In this document: positions 1-5,750 of the stretch, one piece after another | Layout: the number at the start of each line of letters is the position of its first letter | Numbering within the stretch: the first letter of the stretch is position 1 | DNA from: SZUA-254 sp035292425 | Lineage (GTDB): Bacteria > Bacteroidota > Ignavibacteria > UBA10030 > SZUA-254 | Direction of reading: 5' to 3' | NCBI GenBank assembly: GCA_035292425.1 | Contig: DATDQD010000328.1 | Coordinates: 1-6,023 of the forward strand | DNA length: 6,023 nt | Notes under the pieces: generated by a model | The model's database searches: none | Told to the model about the DNA's origin: nothing | What the model saw: only the letters and a program-made list of their open reading frames with translations | Made by a program: the position numbers and the translations under genes

Positions 1-291
1 GGTCAGTTTCCGTATTTCCTTCCGGTGAAGGAGCAGCTTGCGGTCGCGCAGGGGGTCATGGTTGTTGATGTTTCCCTTCTCGAACGGGTTGACGTGCATC
101 CCCACCAGCCAGAATTCGCCGCGCCTGACCATCACGTATCCATCCTGGAGGTTCGCGCTCCGGGCGCGAAGCGACTTCACTTCCGTTCCCTTCAGAGCGA
201 GACCCGCTTCGTAGGATTCGAGGATGAAATATTCGTGGCGGGCCCGGCGATTGGTGACGACATTTTTCTCCTCGACTGCTTCTGTGGTCAT
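1..291 (-). CDS. smpB: SsrA (tmRNA)-binding protein SmpB, partial (C-terminus beyond the left edge)
   Basis: SmpB binds tmRNA and brings it to ribosomes stalled on broken mRNAs, allowing trans-translation and tagging of the unfinished peptide. The - strand reading from ATG at 291 gives 97 residues with no stop before the window edge. Family signatures seen are TNRRARHEYFILESYEAG (residues 13-30), LKGTEVKSLRA (33-43), NLQDGYV (47-53) and HDPLRDRKLLLHRKEI (78-93), which together form the OB-fold core. The family is usually about 150-160 residues, so roughly the last third, including the basic C-terminal tail that enters the mRNA channel, is missing here only because the window ends. ATG at 291 fits the usual short lead-in before the NRRARH block. 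The frame stays open upstream but offers no good start close by. The Shine-Dalgarno sequence is weak. The gene is divergent from the lpd operon and no ssrA gene is visible. Identification is from motif recognition and is firm. Confidence 0.95.
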   Translation of the reverse strand, partial: MTTEAVEEKNVVTNRRARHEYFILESYEAGLALKGTEVKSLRARSANLQDGYVMVRRGEFWLVGMHVNPFEKGNINNHDPLRDRKLLLHRKEIRKLT

Positions 292-315
292 CGGATCCGC
301 TTCGGAATGGGGAAT

Positions 316-344
316 ATGATAACGAATTCGGCCGGGAAATGCAA
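316..344 (-). promoter_or_regulatory. Candidate sigma-70-type promoter for smpB
   Basis: Read on the - strand, TTGCAT (339-344) is followed by a 17-nt spacer and TATCAT (316-321). The -10 matches the TATAAT consensus at 5 of 6 positions and the -35 keeps the TTG core. This would start transcription near 309 and give a short leader of about 18 nt before the smpB ATG at 291. Spacing and placement are good, but this is only a consensus match. Confidence 0.4.
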
Positions 345-378
345 TACGAAATTTTCGTCCGGCGGCAACCGGGCGCCA

Positions 379-407
379 TTGGATTTTCACTCCCGAATTC
401 ATATATT
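379..407 (+). promoter_or_regulatory. Candidate sigma-70-type promoter for the lpd operon
   Basis: TTGGAT (379-384), a 17-nt spacer and TATATT (402-407) form a plausible -35/-10 pair, with 3 of 6 and 5 of 6 consensus matches. Transcription would start near 414 and leave a leader of about 74 nt that contains the hairpin at 450-468. GATAAT at 423-428 is an alternative -10 without a convincing -35. The site lies in the AT-richer gap between the two divergent genes, which is where a promoter is expected. Confidence 0.35.
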
Positions 408-449
408 TTCATGTGGAAACTCGATAATTAAACTGCTTTCAAGAATTTC

Positions 450-477
450 AAGGGTATTTTCAACCCTTTTTTTATTT
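450..477 (+). terminator. Terminator-like hairpin with T run in the lpd leader (possible attenuator)
   Basis: AAGGGT (450-455) pairs perfectly with ACCCTT (463-468) around a 7-nt loop. The stem is followed by T residues to 473, then A and three more T. On the + strand this has the form of an intrinsic terminator, although the 6-bp stem with three G-C pairs is weak. On the - strand no T run follows, so it cannot serve smpB. No + strand gene ends upstream within the window. It therefore sits in the leader of lpd, with its last T only a few bases before the ribosome binding site. Premature termination control of the operon is an inference. Confidence 0.4.
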
Positions 478-479
478 CC

Positions 480-485
480 GGAGGG
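480..485 (+). promoter_or_regulatory. Ribosome binding site of lpd, unusually close to the start
   Basis: GGAGGG is a strong Shine-Dalgarno match, but only 2 nt separate it from ATG at 488 (3 nt if GGAGG is taken as the core), less than the usual 5-9. No other start fits, because the FAD-binding motif begins about ten codons later. The site lies 11 nt after the leader hairpin stem. Confidence 0.6.
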
Positions 486-487
486 AT

Positions 488-1882
488 ATGGCGGAACGGC
501 AGTTCGATGTAGCGGTTATCGGGGGGGGACCCGGAGGGTACGTCGCGGCGATCAGGGCCGCACAGCTCGGGCTGAGCGCGGCGGTCATCGAGCGCGACAA
601 GCTCGGCGGAGTCTGCCTCAACTGGGGCTGCATACCCACGAAAGCCCTCCTGAAGAACGCCGAGATCTACCGCACCTTCCTCCACGCCGACCGGTGGGGG
701 GTCACGGTCAAGGACCTGAAATTCGATTTTTCAAAGATCATCAGGCGGAGCCGGGACGTCGCGACGATCAATTCGAAAGGGGTCGAATACCTTCTCAAGA
801 AGAACAGGATCGAACAGATCTCCGGTACAGGGAAACTCCTCGGCCAGGGAAAGATCGCGGTGTCCAGGGACGGCACTCTGCATGAGAAGGTGCAGGCGAA
901 ACATGTGATCGTCGCAACGGGCGCGCGGGCCCGGAGCATTCCAGGCGTCGTCATCGACGGAAAGAATGTCATCGACGCGGCGGCGGCGATGACGCTTCCG
1001 AAACTTCCGAAATCGATGATCATCATCGGCGCCGGGGCGATCGGCGTGGAGTTCGCTTATTTTTACAACGCGTTCGGCACGAAGGTGACCCTGCTCGAGA
1101 TGATGCCGTCGATCCTGCCCGTCGAAGACGGGGAGATCTCGAAACTCCTCGCGAGCAATTTCCGGAAGAACGGCATCGAGATCATCACCGGGGCGAAGGT
1201 CGGGAGCGTCTCGGCGGGGAAGGACGTGGCCGTCACGGTCGCGACCCCCGAGGGAACAAAGAAGCTCTCCGGCGAAGTCGCGCTCATGGCGGTGGGCGTC
1301 CAGGGGAATGTCGAACAGCTCGGCCTCGAGGAGACGGGCGTCGAAACCGAAAAGGGATGGATTGTCGCCGACGAATTCTCGCGGACCTCCGTCCCCGGGA
1401 TCTACGCGATCGGCGACGTCGCGGGCCCCCCATGGCTCGCCCACGTGGCGTCCCGCGAGGGAACGGTCTGCGTCGAGGCGATCGCGGGAAAAAATCCCCG
1501 GCCGATCGACTACGACAACATCCCCGGCTGTACCTACTGCCAGCCCCAGGTGGCGAGCGTCGGGATGACCGAGGAGCGGGCGAGGGCGGAGGGGTACGAG
1601 CTCAAAATCGGCCGCTTTCCCTTCACCGCCAGCGGCAAAGCCCGCGCGATCGGCGAAACCGACGGCCTCGTCAAGCTGATTTTCGACGCGAAGTACGGCG
1701 AACTCCTCGGGGCGCACATCCTCGGCTCCGAGGCCACAGAGATGATCGCCGAGCTCGGCGTGGCGAAGGCCCTCGAAGCGACCGCCGCGGGAATCATCAG
1801 CGCGATCCATGCACACCCGACGCTGTCGGAGGCGATCATGGAAGCGGCCGAAAACGCCTACGGGCACTCGGTCCACATCTGA
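488..1882 (+). CDS. lpdA: Dihydrolipoyl dehydrogenase (E3)
   Basis: E3 is the flavoprotein that reoxidises the dihydrolipoyl groups of 2-oxoacid dehydrogenase E2 (and of glycine cleavage H protein) and passes the electrons through FAD to NAD+, in the cytoplasm. The 464-residue length is normal. In order are the N-terminal FAD dinucleotide fold (IGGGPGG, 11-17), the redox disulfide motif GGVCLNWGCIPTK with C43 and C48, ATGARARSIPG (143-153), the NAD-binding fold IIIGAGAIGVEF (178-189), the second FAD contact GIYAIGD (304-310), and the C-terminal dimer-interface motif HAHPTLSE with catalytic H443 and E448. Every key residue is present, so an active enzyme is expected. There is no lipoyl domain fused at the N-terminus, unlike some E3s. 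It is the first gene of the operon, followed after 30 bp by lipB. An 8-G run at 521-528 encodes the glycine motif itself. Related disulfide reductases such as mercuric reductase are excluded by the HPTLSE motif and the context. Confidence 0.97.
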   Translation: MAERQFDVAVIGGGPGGYVAAIRAAQLGLSAAVIERDKLGGVCLNWGCIPTKALLKNAEIYRTFLHADRWGVTVKDLKFDFSKIIRRSRDVATINSKGVEYLLKKNRIEQISGTGKLLGQGKIAVSRDGTLHEKVQAKHVIVATGARARSIPGVVIDGKNVIDAAAAMTLPKLPKSMIIIGAGAIGVEFAYFYNAFGTKVTLLEMMPSILPVEDGEISKLLASNFRKNGIEIITGAKVGSVSAGKDVAVTVATPEGTKKLSGEVALMAVGVQGNVEQLGLEETGVETEKGWIVADEFSRTSVPGIYAIGDVAGPPWLAHVASREGTVCVEAIAGKNPRPIDYDNIPGCTYCQPQVASVGMTEERARAEGYELKIGRFPFTASGKARAIGETDGLVKLIFDAKYGELLGAHILGSEATEMIAELGVAKALEATAAGIISAIHAHPTLSEAIMEAAENAYGHSVHI

Positions 1883-1912
1883 GCCTCCCCCCGACAGGCG
1901 CGGCCCGACCGG

Positions 1913-2608
1913 ATGAAAACCCTTAACATCATCGACCTCGGAGAGACGGGGTATCACGACTGCTGGAAGCTCCAGCGGGAGGTGCACCGCAGGCGGCGCG
2001 CCGGCCTCTGCGCGGACACGCTCCTGCTGACCACTCACCGGCACGTCTATACGATCGGGAAAACGGGCGACGACAACCACCTGCTGGCCGGCGCCGCGGA
2101 ACTTCTGAAATCGGGTGCGGAGGTGGTCCATACCGACCGCGGAGGGGACATTACGTATCATGGGCCCGGTCAGCTGGTCGTTTACCCTGTGATCGACCTG
2201 AACGACCGCGGCGCGGACGTCCACCGGTATCTCCGCGACCTGGAAGAGGTCATCATCCGGACGATCGCCGATCACGCCTTGAAGGGGGAGCGGGAGCCGG
2301 GATACACCGGGGTCTGGGTCGGCGCGGAGAAGATCGCGGCGATCGGAGTGAAAGTCGGCGGCTGGGTCACGATGCACGGATTCGCGCTGAACGTCTTCAC
2401 CGATCTCGGATTTTTCGAGCGCATCATCCCCTGCGGCATCACCCACAGGGGCGTCACGTCGATGGAAAAATGCCTCGGAACGCTCATCCCGATGGATGCC
2501 GTACGGGACCCGGCGGTCCGTCATTTCGAAAAAATATTTTCCCTCGCCGGCAGGCCGGCGGGGATCGCAGAACTCCTGCGCCAAGAACTTCCTATGATGA
2601 ACGCATAA
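1913..2608 (+). CDS. lipB: Lipoyl(octanoyl) transferase LipB
   Basis: LipB moves the octanoyl group from octanoyl-ACP to the target lysine of lipoyl domains (E2 proteins, H protein), the first step of lipoate synthesis; LipA then adds sulfur. The 231-residue protein has the family signatures in order: RGGDITYHGPGQLVVYPVID (76-95), GVWVGAEKIAAIGVKV (133-148) with catalytic lysine K140, WVTMHGFALNV (151-161), and IIPCGI (171-176) with the acyl-carrying cysteine C174, followed by VTS. Length is typical. These motifs separate it from LplA-type ligases. The ATG at 1913 is preceded only by a GC-rich stretch without a clear Shine-Dalgarno, so translation may depend on ribosomes arriving from lpd 30 bp upstream. 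Its TAA overlaps the ATG of the next gene (TAATG at 2606-2610). Placement between E3 and E1 suggests co-expression of lipoylation with the complexes that need it. LipA is not in the window. Confidence 0.96.
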   Translation: MKTLNIIDLGETGYHDCWKLQREVHRRRRAGLCADTLLLTTHRHVYTIGKTGDDNHLLAGAAELLKSGAEVVHTDRGGDITYHGPGQLVVYPVIDLNDRGADVHRYLRDLEEVIIRTIADHALKGEREPGYTGVWVGAEKIAAIGVKVGGWVTMHGFALNVFTDLGFFERIIPCGITHRGVTSMEKCLGTLIPMDAVRDPAVRHFEKIFSLAGRPAGIAELLRQELPMMNA

Positions 2609-4698
2609 TGCCCCGGACGAAAAAAGCCGCCCTTGACGCCCGCGCCGCGGACCGCCGCGCCTCAGGGACCATACCCTCGAAGGAAACGCTCGCGCGCGCA
2701 TTCACGGTGATGTACACTGCCCGGAAAACCGACGACAAGATCCTCGTGATGCTGAAGCAGGGGAAAGTATTCTTCCACATCGGCGCTTCGGGACACGAGG
2801 CCGCGCAGGTCGGGACGGCCCTGGCTCTGAAACCGGGATACGACTGGGCGTATCCGTATTACCGGGACCTCGCCTTTTCGCTCGGGTTCGGATACACGGT
2901 GGAGGAGATCTTCCGGGAGGCACTGCACCGCGCAGCCGGCCCCAGCAGTTCGGGGTTCTCGATGCCGTTCCACTACGGCCACAAGGAGCACAGGATCGTC
3001 TCGCAGTCGAGCCCCACCGGTACGCAGTACCTGCAGGCGGTGGGGACCGCGCTCGGGGCAGTCCGTGACGGCCTTGACGAAGTCGTCTATGTTTCGTCCG
3101 GCGAGGGCGCGACGAGCGAGGGGGAATTCCACGAGGCGCTCAACTGGGCGGCCCGCGAGAAACTCCCCGTGATCTTCCTGATCCAGGACAATCAATACGC
3201 CATCTCCGTTACAAAAAAAGAGCAGACCGCGGCCGGCTCCATCCACGACCTGGTCAGCGGATACCGAGGGCTGAGCCGGTATGAAATCGACGGATGCGAC
3301 TTCGTCGAAAGTTACCGGACCGCGACGGAGGCGGTGGCGAAGGCGCGGCGGGGCGAGGGCCCGAGCCTGATCCTCGCCCACACGGTGCGGCTCCTTCCGC
3401 ATTCTTCCTCCGACGACCAGCGGAAGTACCGCTCCGGGGAGGACCTCGCGAAGGACCGCGAACGCGACCCCCTGCCGGGGCTCGAGGCATACCTCATCGC
3501 CAACAGGATCCTCACTTCCGAACAGCTTGAAAAACTGAAGCAGGAAATCTCGGAGAGGATCGAACGGGCGGCCTCGGCGGCCGAGGACCTGCCCGAGCAG
3601 GAAGGGTCGAACCTGATGAACCACGTCTATGCCAGCTCGGCCAGCTCGGCCAGCTCAGCCGGCGCGGCCGGCGATCCGCACAGGGGATTCACCGAGCCGG
3701 AGCACCGGGGCAATAAAATCGTGATGGTGGACGCGATCAATCATGCGCTCGCGGAGGAGCTCGGGAGGAACCCGCGCATGCTCATCTACGGCGAGGACGT
3801 CGCCGGCGACAAGGGCGGCGTCTTCACCGCCACGAAGGGGCTGACAAAAAAATTCGGCTGGGGGCGGGTGTTCAATTCTCCCCTGGCCGAGGCCAGCATC
3901 GTCGGCACGGCGTTCGGGCTGGCGGTCAGGGGCTTCAAGCCGGCTGTGGAAATCCAGTTCGGCGATTACATCTGGCCGGCGTTCATGCAGTTGCGCGACG
4001 AGGTCGCGATGCTGCGCTTCCGATCGAACAACCAGTGGTCCTGCCCGATGGTCGTCCGGGTCGCGGTGGGGGGATACATCCACGGCGGACTCTACCACAG
4101 CCAGTCGATCGACGGGTTCTTCACCCATATTCCGGGCCTCCGCGTCGTCATGCCCTCGAACGCGGCCGACGCAAAGGGCCTGCTGAAGACGGCCTGCCGG
4201 TCTGAGGACCCCGTCATCTTCTGCGAGCACAAGGGGCTCTACCGCGCGAACTTTGCCTCTTCGTCCGAGCCGAACGAGGATTATTGCCTCCCCTTCGGGC
4301 TGGCGAAGACGGTGCGCGAGGGGGGCGACATCTCGGTGATCACCTGGGGGATGATGGTCCAGCGGTCGCTCGAAGCGGCCCGCAGGATGGAGGACCACGG
4401 CGTCGGCGTGGAAGTGATCGACCTGAGGACGCTCAATCCCCTCGACGTCGACGCCGTCATGAAGAGCGTCAGGAAGACCGGGAAGGCGCTGATCGTCCAC
4501 GAGGACACGCTCACGGGCGGGTTCGGCGCGGAGATCGCGGCGCTGATCGCAGCCGAAGCCTTCACGAGCCTCGACGCGCCGGTCCGGAGGGTTGCGGCGA
4601 AGGACGCCCCGGTCCCGTACGGACCCAAACTCGAGAACGCGATGCTCCCGCAGACTGCCGACATCGTCTCGGCGCTCGAAGGGCTGGCCTCGTTTTGA
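2608..4698 (+). CDS. Fused 2-oxoacid dehydrogenase E1 (alpha + beta in one chain), branched-chain-like
   Basis: This thiamine-diphosphate enzyme decarboxylates a 2-oxoacid and acylates the lipoyl domain of E2. The 696-residue chain joins an E1-alpha half (about 25-335) to an E1-beta half (about 369-696); these are usually separate proteins. Alpha half: HIGASGHEAAQ (57-67), YYRDLAFSLG (84-93), the ThDP/Mg motif from GEG (165-167) to N195, and the loop HSSSDD (265-270). Beta half: YGEDVAGDKGG (394-404), VFNSPLAEASIVG (421-433) with ThDP-activating E428, and LYHSQS (495-500). HSSSDD and VFNSPLAE resemble branched-chain 2-oxoacid E1 more than pyruvate E1, but substrate is an inference. A Ser/Ala repeat linker (342-356) joins the halves. 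The frame is open from ATG 2470, but ATG 2608 is preferred: the earlier start would overlap lipB by 139 nt and adds nothing recognisable. TAATG overlap with lipB implies translational coupling; no clear Shine-Dalgarno is seen. Such fusions are known, especially in Bacteroidota/Chlorobiota relatives. Confidence 0.92.
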   Translation: MPRTKKAALDARAADRRASGTIPSKETLARAFTVMYTARKTDDKILVMLKQGKVFFHIGASGHEAAQVGTALALKPGYDWAYPYYRDLAFSLGFGYTVEEIFREALHRAAGPSSSGFSMPFHYGHKEHRIVSQSSPTGTQYLQAVGTALGAVRDGLDEVVYVSSGEGATSEGEFHEALNWAAREKLPVIFLIQDNQYAISVTKKEQTAAGSIHDLVSGYRGLSRYEIDGCDFVESYRTATEAVAKARRGEGPSLILAHTVRLLPHSSSDDQRKYRSGEDLAKDRERDPLPGLEAYLIANRILTSEQLEKLKQEISERIERAASAAEDLPEQEGSNLMNHVYASSASSASSAGAAGDPHRGFTEPEHRGNKIVMVDAINHALAEELGRNPRMLIYGEDVAGDKGGVFTATKGLTKKFGWGRVFNSPLAEASIVGTAFGLAVRGFKPAVEIQFGDYIWPAFMQLRDEVAMLRFRSNNQWSCPMVVRVAVGGYIHGGLYHSQSIDGFFTHIPGLRVVMPSNAADAKGLLKTACRSEDPVIFCEHKGLYRANFASSSEPNEDYCLPFGLAKTVREGGDISVITWGMMVQRSLEAARRMEDHGVGVEVIDLRTLNPLDVDAVMKSVRKTGKALIVHEDTLTGGFGAEIAALIAAEAFTSLDAPVRRVAAKDAPVPYGPKLENAMLPQTADIVSALEGLASF
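3631..3657 (+). repeat. Three tandem 9-bp repeats encoding an Ala-Ser-Ser linker
   Basis: The unit GCCAGCTCG occurs twice exactly and a third time as GCCAGCTCA, directly head to tail. It is in frame and gives (ASS)x3, followed by AGAAGD from related GCC-rich codons. It lies between the E1-alpha and E1-beta halves of the fused protein, where a flexible linker is expected. The unit is a multiple of three, so copy number could change by slippage without breaking the frame. Confidence 0.9.
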
Positions 4699-4702
4699 GA
4701 GG
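4697..4702 (+). promoter_or_regulatory. Ribosome binding site that sets the start of the separate E1-alpha
   Basis: GAGAGG overlaps the TGA of the fused E1 gene and lies 6 nt before ATG at 4709. The frame is open back to 4592, but the longer version would overlap the previous gene by more than 100 nt and adds an Arg/Ser-rich stretch typical of out-of-frame GC-rich DNA. This supports ATG 4709. Confidence 0.6.
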
Positions 4703-4708
4703 ATCATC

Positions 4709-5746
4709 ATGAAATCCCGCGCGGGGAAGAAAACCGCGCCCCGGCGCGGGCCCGGGCCTTCGCCGGACGGCGCACCCGCGAAGGGGGACCTCCTCCCGAT
4801 GTTCCGGTTCATGGTCATGATGAGGGAGTTCGAAGACACGGTCCTCCGCCTCTACCACCAGGGGAAAATCGTCGGCGGCGCGTATTCCGGGAACGGCAAC
4901 GAGGCCACCGCGGTCGCCAGCGCGTTCGCGCTGGGCGAGGGAGATTACATCTTCCCGCTGCACCGCGACCTCGGCGCGCATCTCGTCAGGGGCCAGTCGG
5001 TTTCCAAATTGATGAAGCAGCATCTCGCCCGCAAAGGGAGCCTGACCGAGGGGCGCGACGGCACGGGGCACTATACTGACGCCGCCCTGCGGATCTACGG
5101 CAACATCAGCCACCTGGGCGCGATGCTTCCGGTGGCGTGCGGCGTCGCGCTCGCCTGCAAAATCAGGAAAGAGCCCAACGTCGTCATGACCTATATCGGG
5201 GACGGCGGGTCGAACGTCGGCGAGGTCCACGAAGCGCTCGCGATGGCATCGGCGATGCGCCTCCCGGTGGTGCTCATCATCGAAAACAACGGATACGCCT
5301 ACTCCACGCCGGTCGCAAGGCAGTCCATCGTCGAGAAACTTTCCACGAGGGCGGCCGGGTACGGGATCCCGGGAAAGACCGTCGACGGCACCGATCTCCT
5401 GGAGGTGTACAGCGCCTGCCGCGAGGCGGTCGCGCGCGCGCGTTCCGGGAAGGGCCCGTCGATCATCGAATCGGTCACCATGAGAATGCACGGGCACGCG
5501 GCGCACGACAACGCCTGGTACGTGCCGAAGAACACGCTCGCGGCGTGGAAGAAGAAAGACCCGATCGTGAGGTTCGAAAAACTCCTGACGGACAGGGGCC
5601 TTCTGAACGCCGCGGCGAAAAAGCGGATGCTCATCGAAATCCGGGCCGAAATCGACCTCGCGGCGGAGGAATCCCTCTCGCTCCCGTACCCTCCGGGCGA
5701 GGACGCTCTGCGGGGTGTCTACGCGGGACCGGAAGGGGGGAGGTGA
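4709..5746 (+). CDS. 2-oxoacid dehydrogenase E1 component, alpha subunit (pyruvate/acetoin-type)
   Basis: This is the ThDP- and Mg-binding alpha subunit of an alpha2beta2 E1, which with the beta subunit encoded next decarboxylates a 2-oxoacid and passes the acyl group to E2. Length is 345 residues, normal for the family. Visible motifs are GGAYSGNGNEATAV (56-69), FPLHRDLGAHL (82-92), GRDGTGHYTD (115-124), the ThDP motif from GDG (164-166) to N194 in IIENNGYAYST, and MRMHGHAAHDNAWYVP (258-273). The last replaces the HSxSDP-like loop of classical PDH and BCKDH alpha subunits and points to a separate E1-alpha subfamily, so pyruvate as substrate is only likely. The first 27 residues are rich in Lys, Arg, Pro and Gly, look disordered, and lack features of a signal peptide. 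The gene starts 10 bp after the fused E1 and ends 4 bp before the beta gene. Acetoin dehydrogenase alpha is the main alternative. Confidence 0.9.
   Translation: MKSRAGKKTAPRRGPGPSPDGAPAKGDLLPMFRFMVMMREFEDTVLRLYHQGKIVGGAYSGNGNEATAVASAFALGEGDYIFPLHRDLGAHLVRGQSVSKLMKQHLARKGSLTEGRDGTGHYTDAALRIYGNISHLGAMLPVACGVALACKIRKEPNVVMTYIGDGGSNVGEVHEALAMASAMRLPVVLIIENNGYAYSTPVARQSIVEKLSTRAAGYGIPGKTVDGTDLLEVYSACREAVARARSGKGPSIIESVTMRMHGHAAHDNAWYVPKNTLAAWKKKDPIVRFEKLLTDRGLLNAAAKKRMLIEIRAEIDLAAEESLSLPYPPGEDALRGVYAGPEGGR
5739..5746 (+). promoter_or_regulatory. Very strong ribosome binding site of the separate E1-beta
   Basis: GGAGGTGA is a full 8-nt match to the 3' end of 16S rRNA. It overlaps the stop codon of the E1-alpha gene and leaves 7 nt between GGAGG and ATG at 5751. 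It is the best Shine-Dalgarno in the window, in contrast to the weak ones before lipB and the fused E1. Confidence 0.75.
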
Positions 5747-5750
5747 CCCG

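Noticed and set aside
56..412. 118-residue - strand frame over the smpB region
   Set aside because: The true protein is in another - strand frame, where the SmpB motifs are continuous; this frame shows only a Ser/Arg/Pro-rich shadow.
411..431. Six-codon minigene (MWKLDN) as a possible leader peptide before the hairpin
   Set aside because: No ribosome binding site, the predicted transcription start falls at or after its ATG, and its residues show no run of a regulatory amino acid.
292..487. Possible ssrA (tmRNA) or riboswitch between smpB and lpd
   Set aside because: The gap is too short for tmRNA and no tag-peptide or tRNA-like end was seen; no TPP or other known aptamer core was recognised.
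25..885. 286-residue + strand frame spanning smpB, the intergenic gap and the start of lpd
   Set aside because: It crosses two real genes in wrong frames and a divergent promoter region; its parts look like shifted translations.
2470..2607. N-terminal extension of the fused E1 starting at ATG 2470
   Set aside because: It lies wholly inside lipB in a different frame and shows no E1 or other motif; ATG 2608 with TAATG coupling is more credible.
731..2701. 656-residue antisense open frame opposite lpd and lipB
   Set aside because: It is rich in Arg, Asp and Gly with no recognisable motif, and lies fully opposite two certain genes. Long empty frames are expected opposite GC-rich coding DNA.
2662..3624. 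Antisense open frame opposite the alpha half of the fused E1
   Set aside because: Same low-complexity Arg/Asp/Val composition, no domain, no ribosome binding site identified; a shadow of the fused E1.
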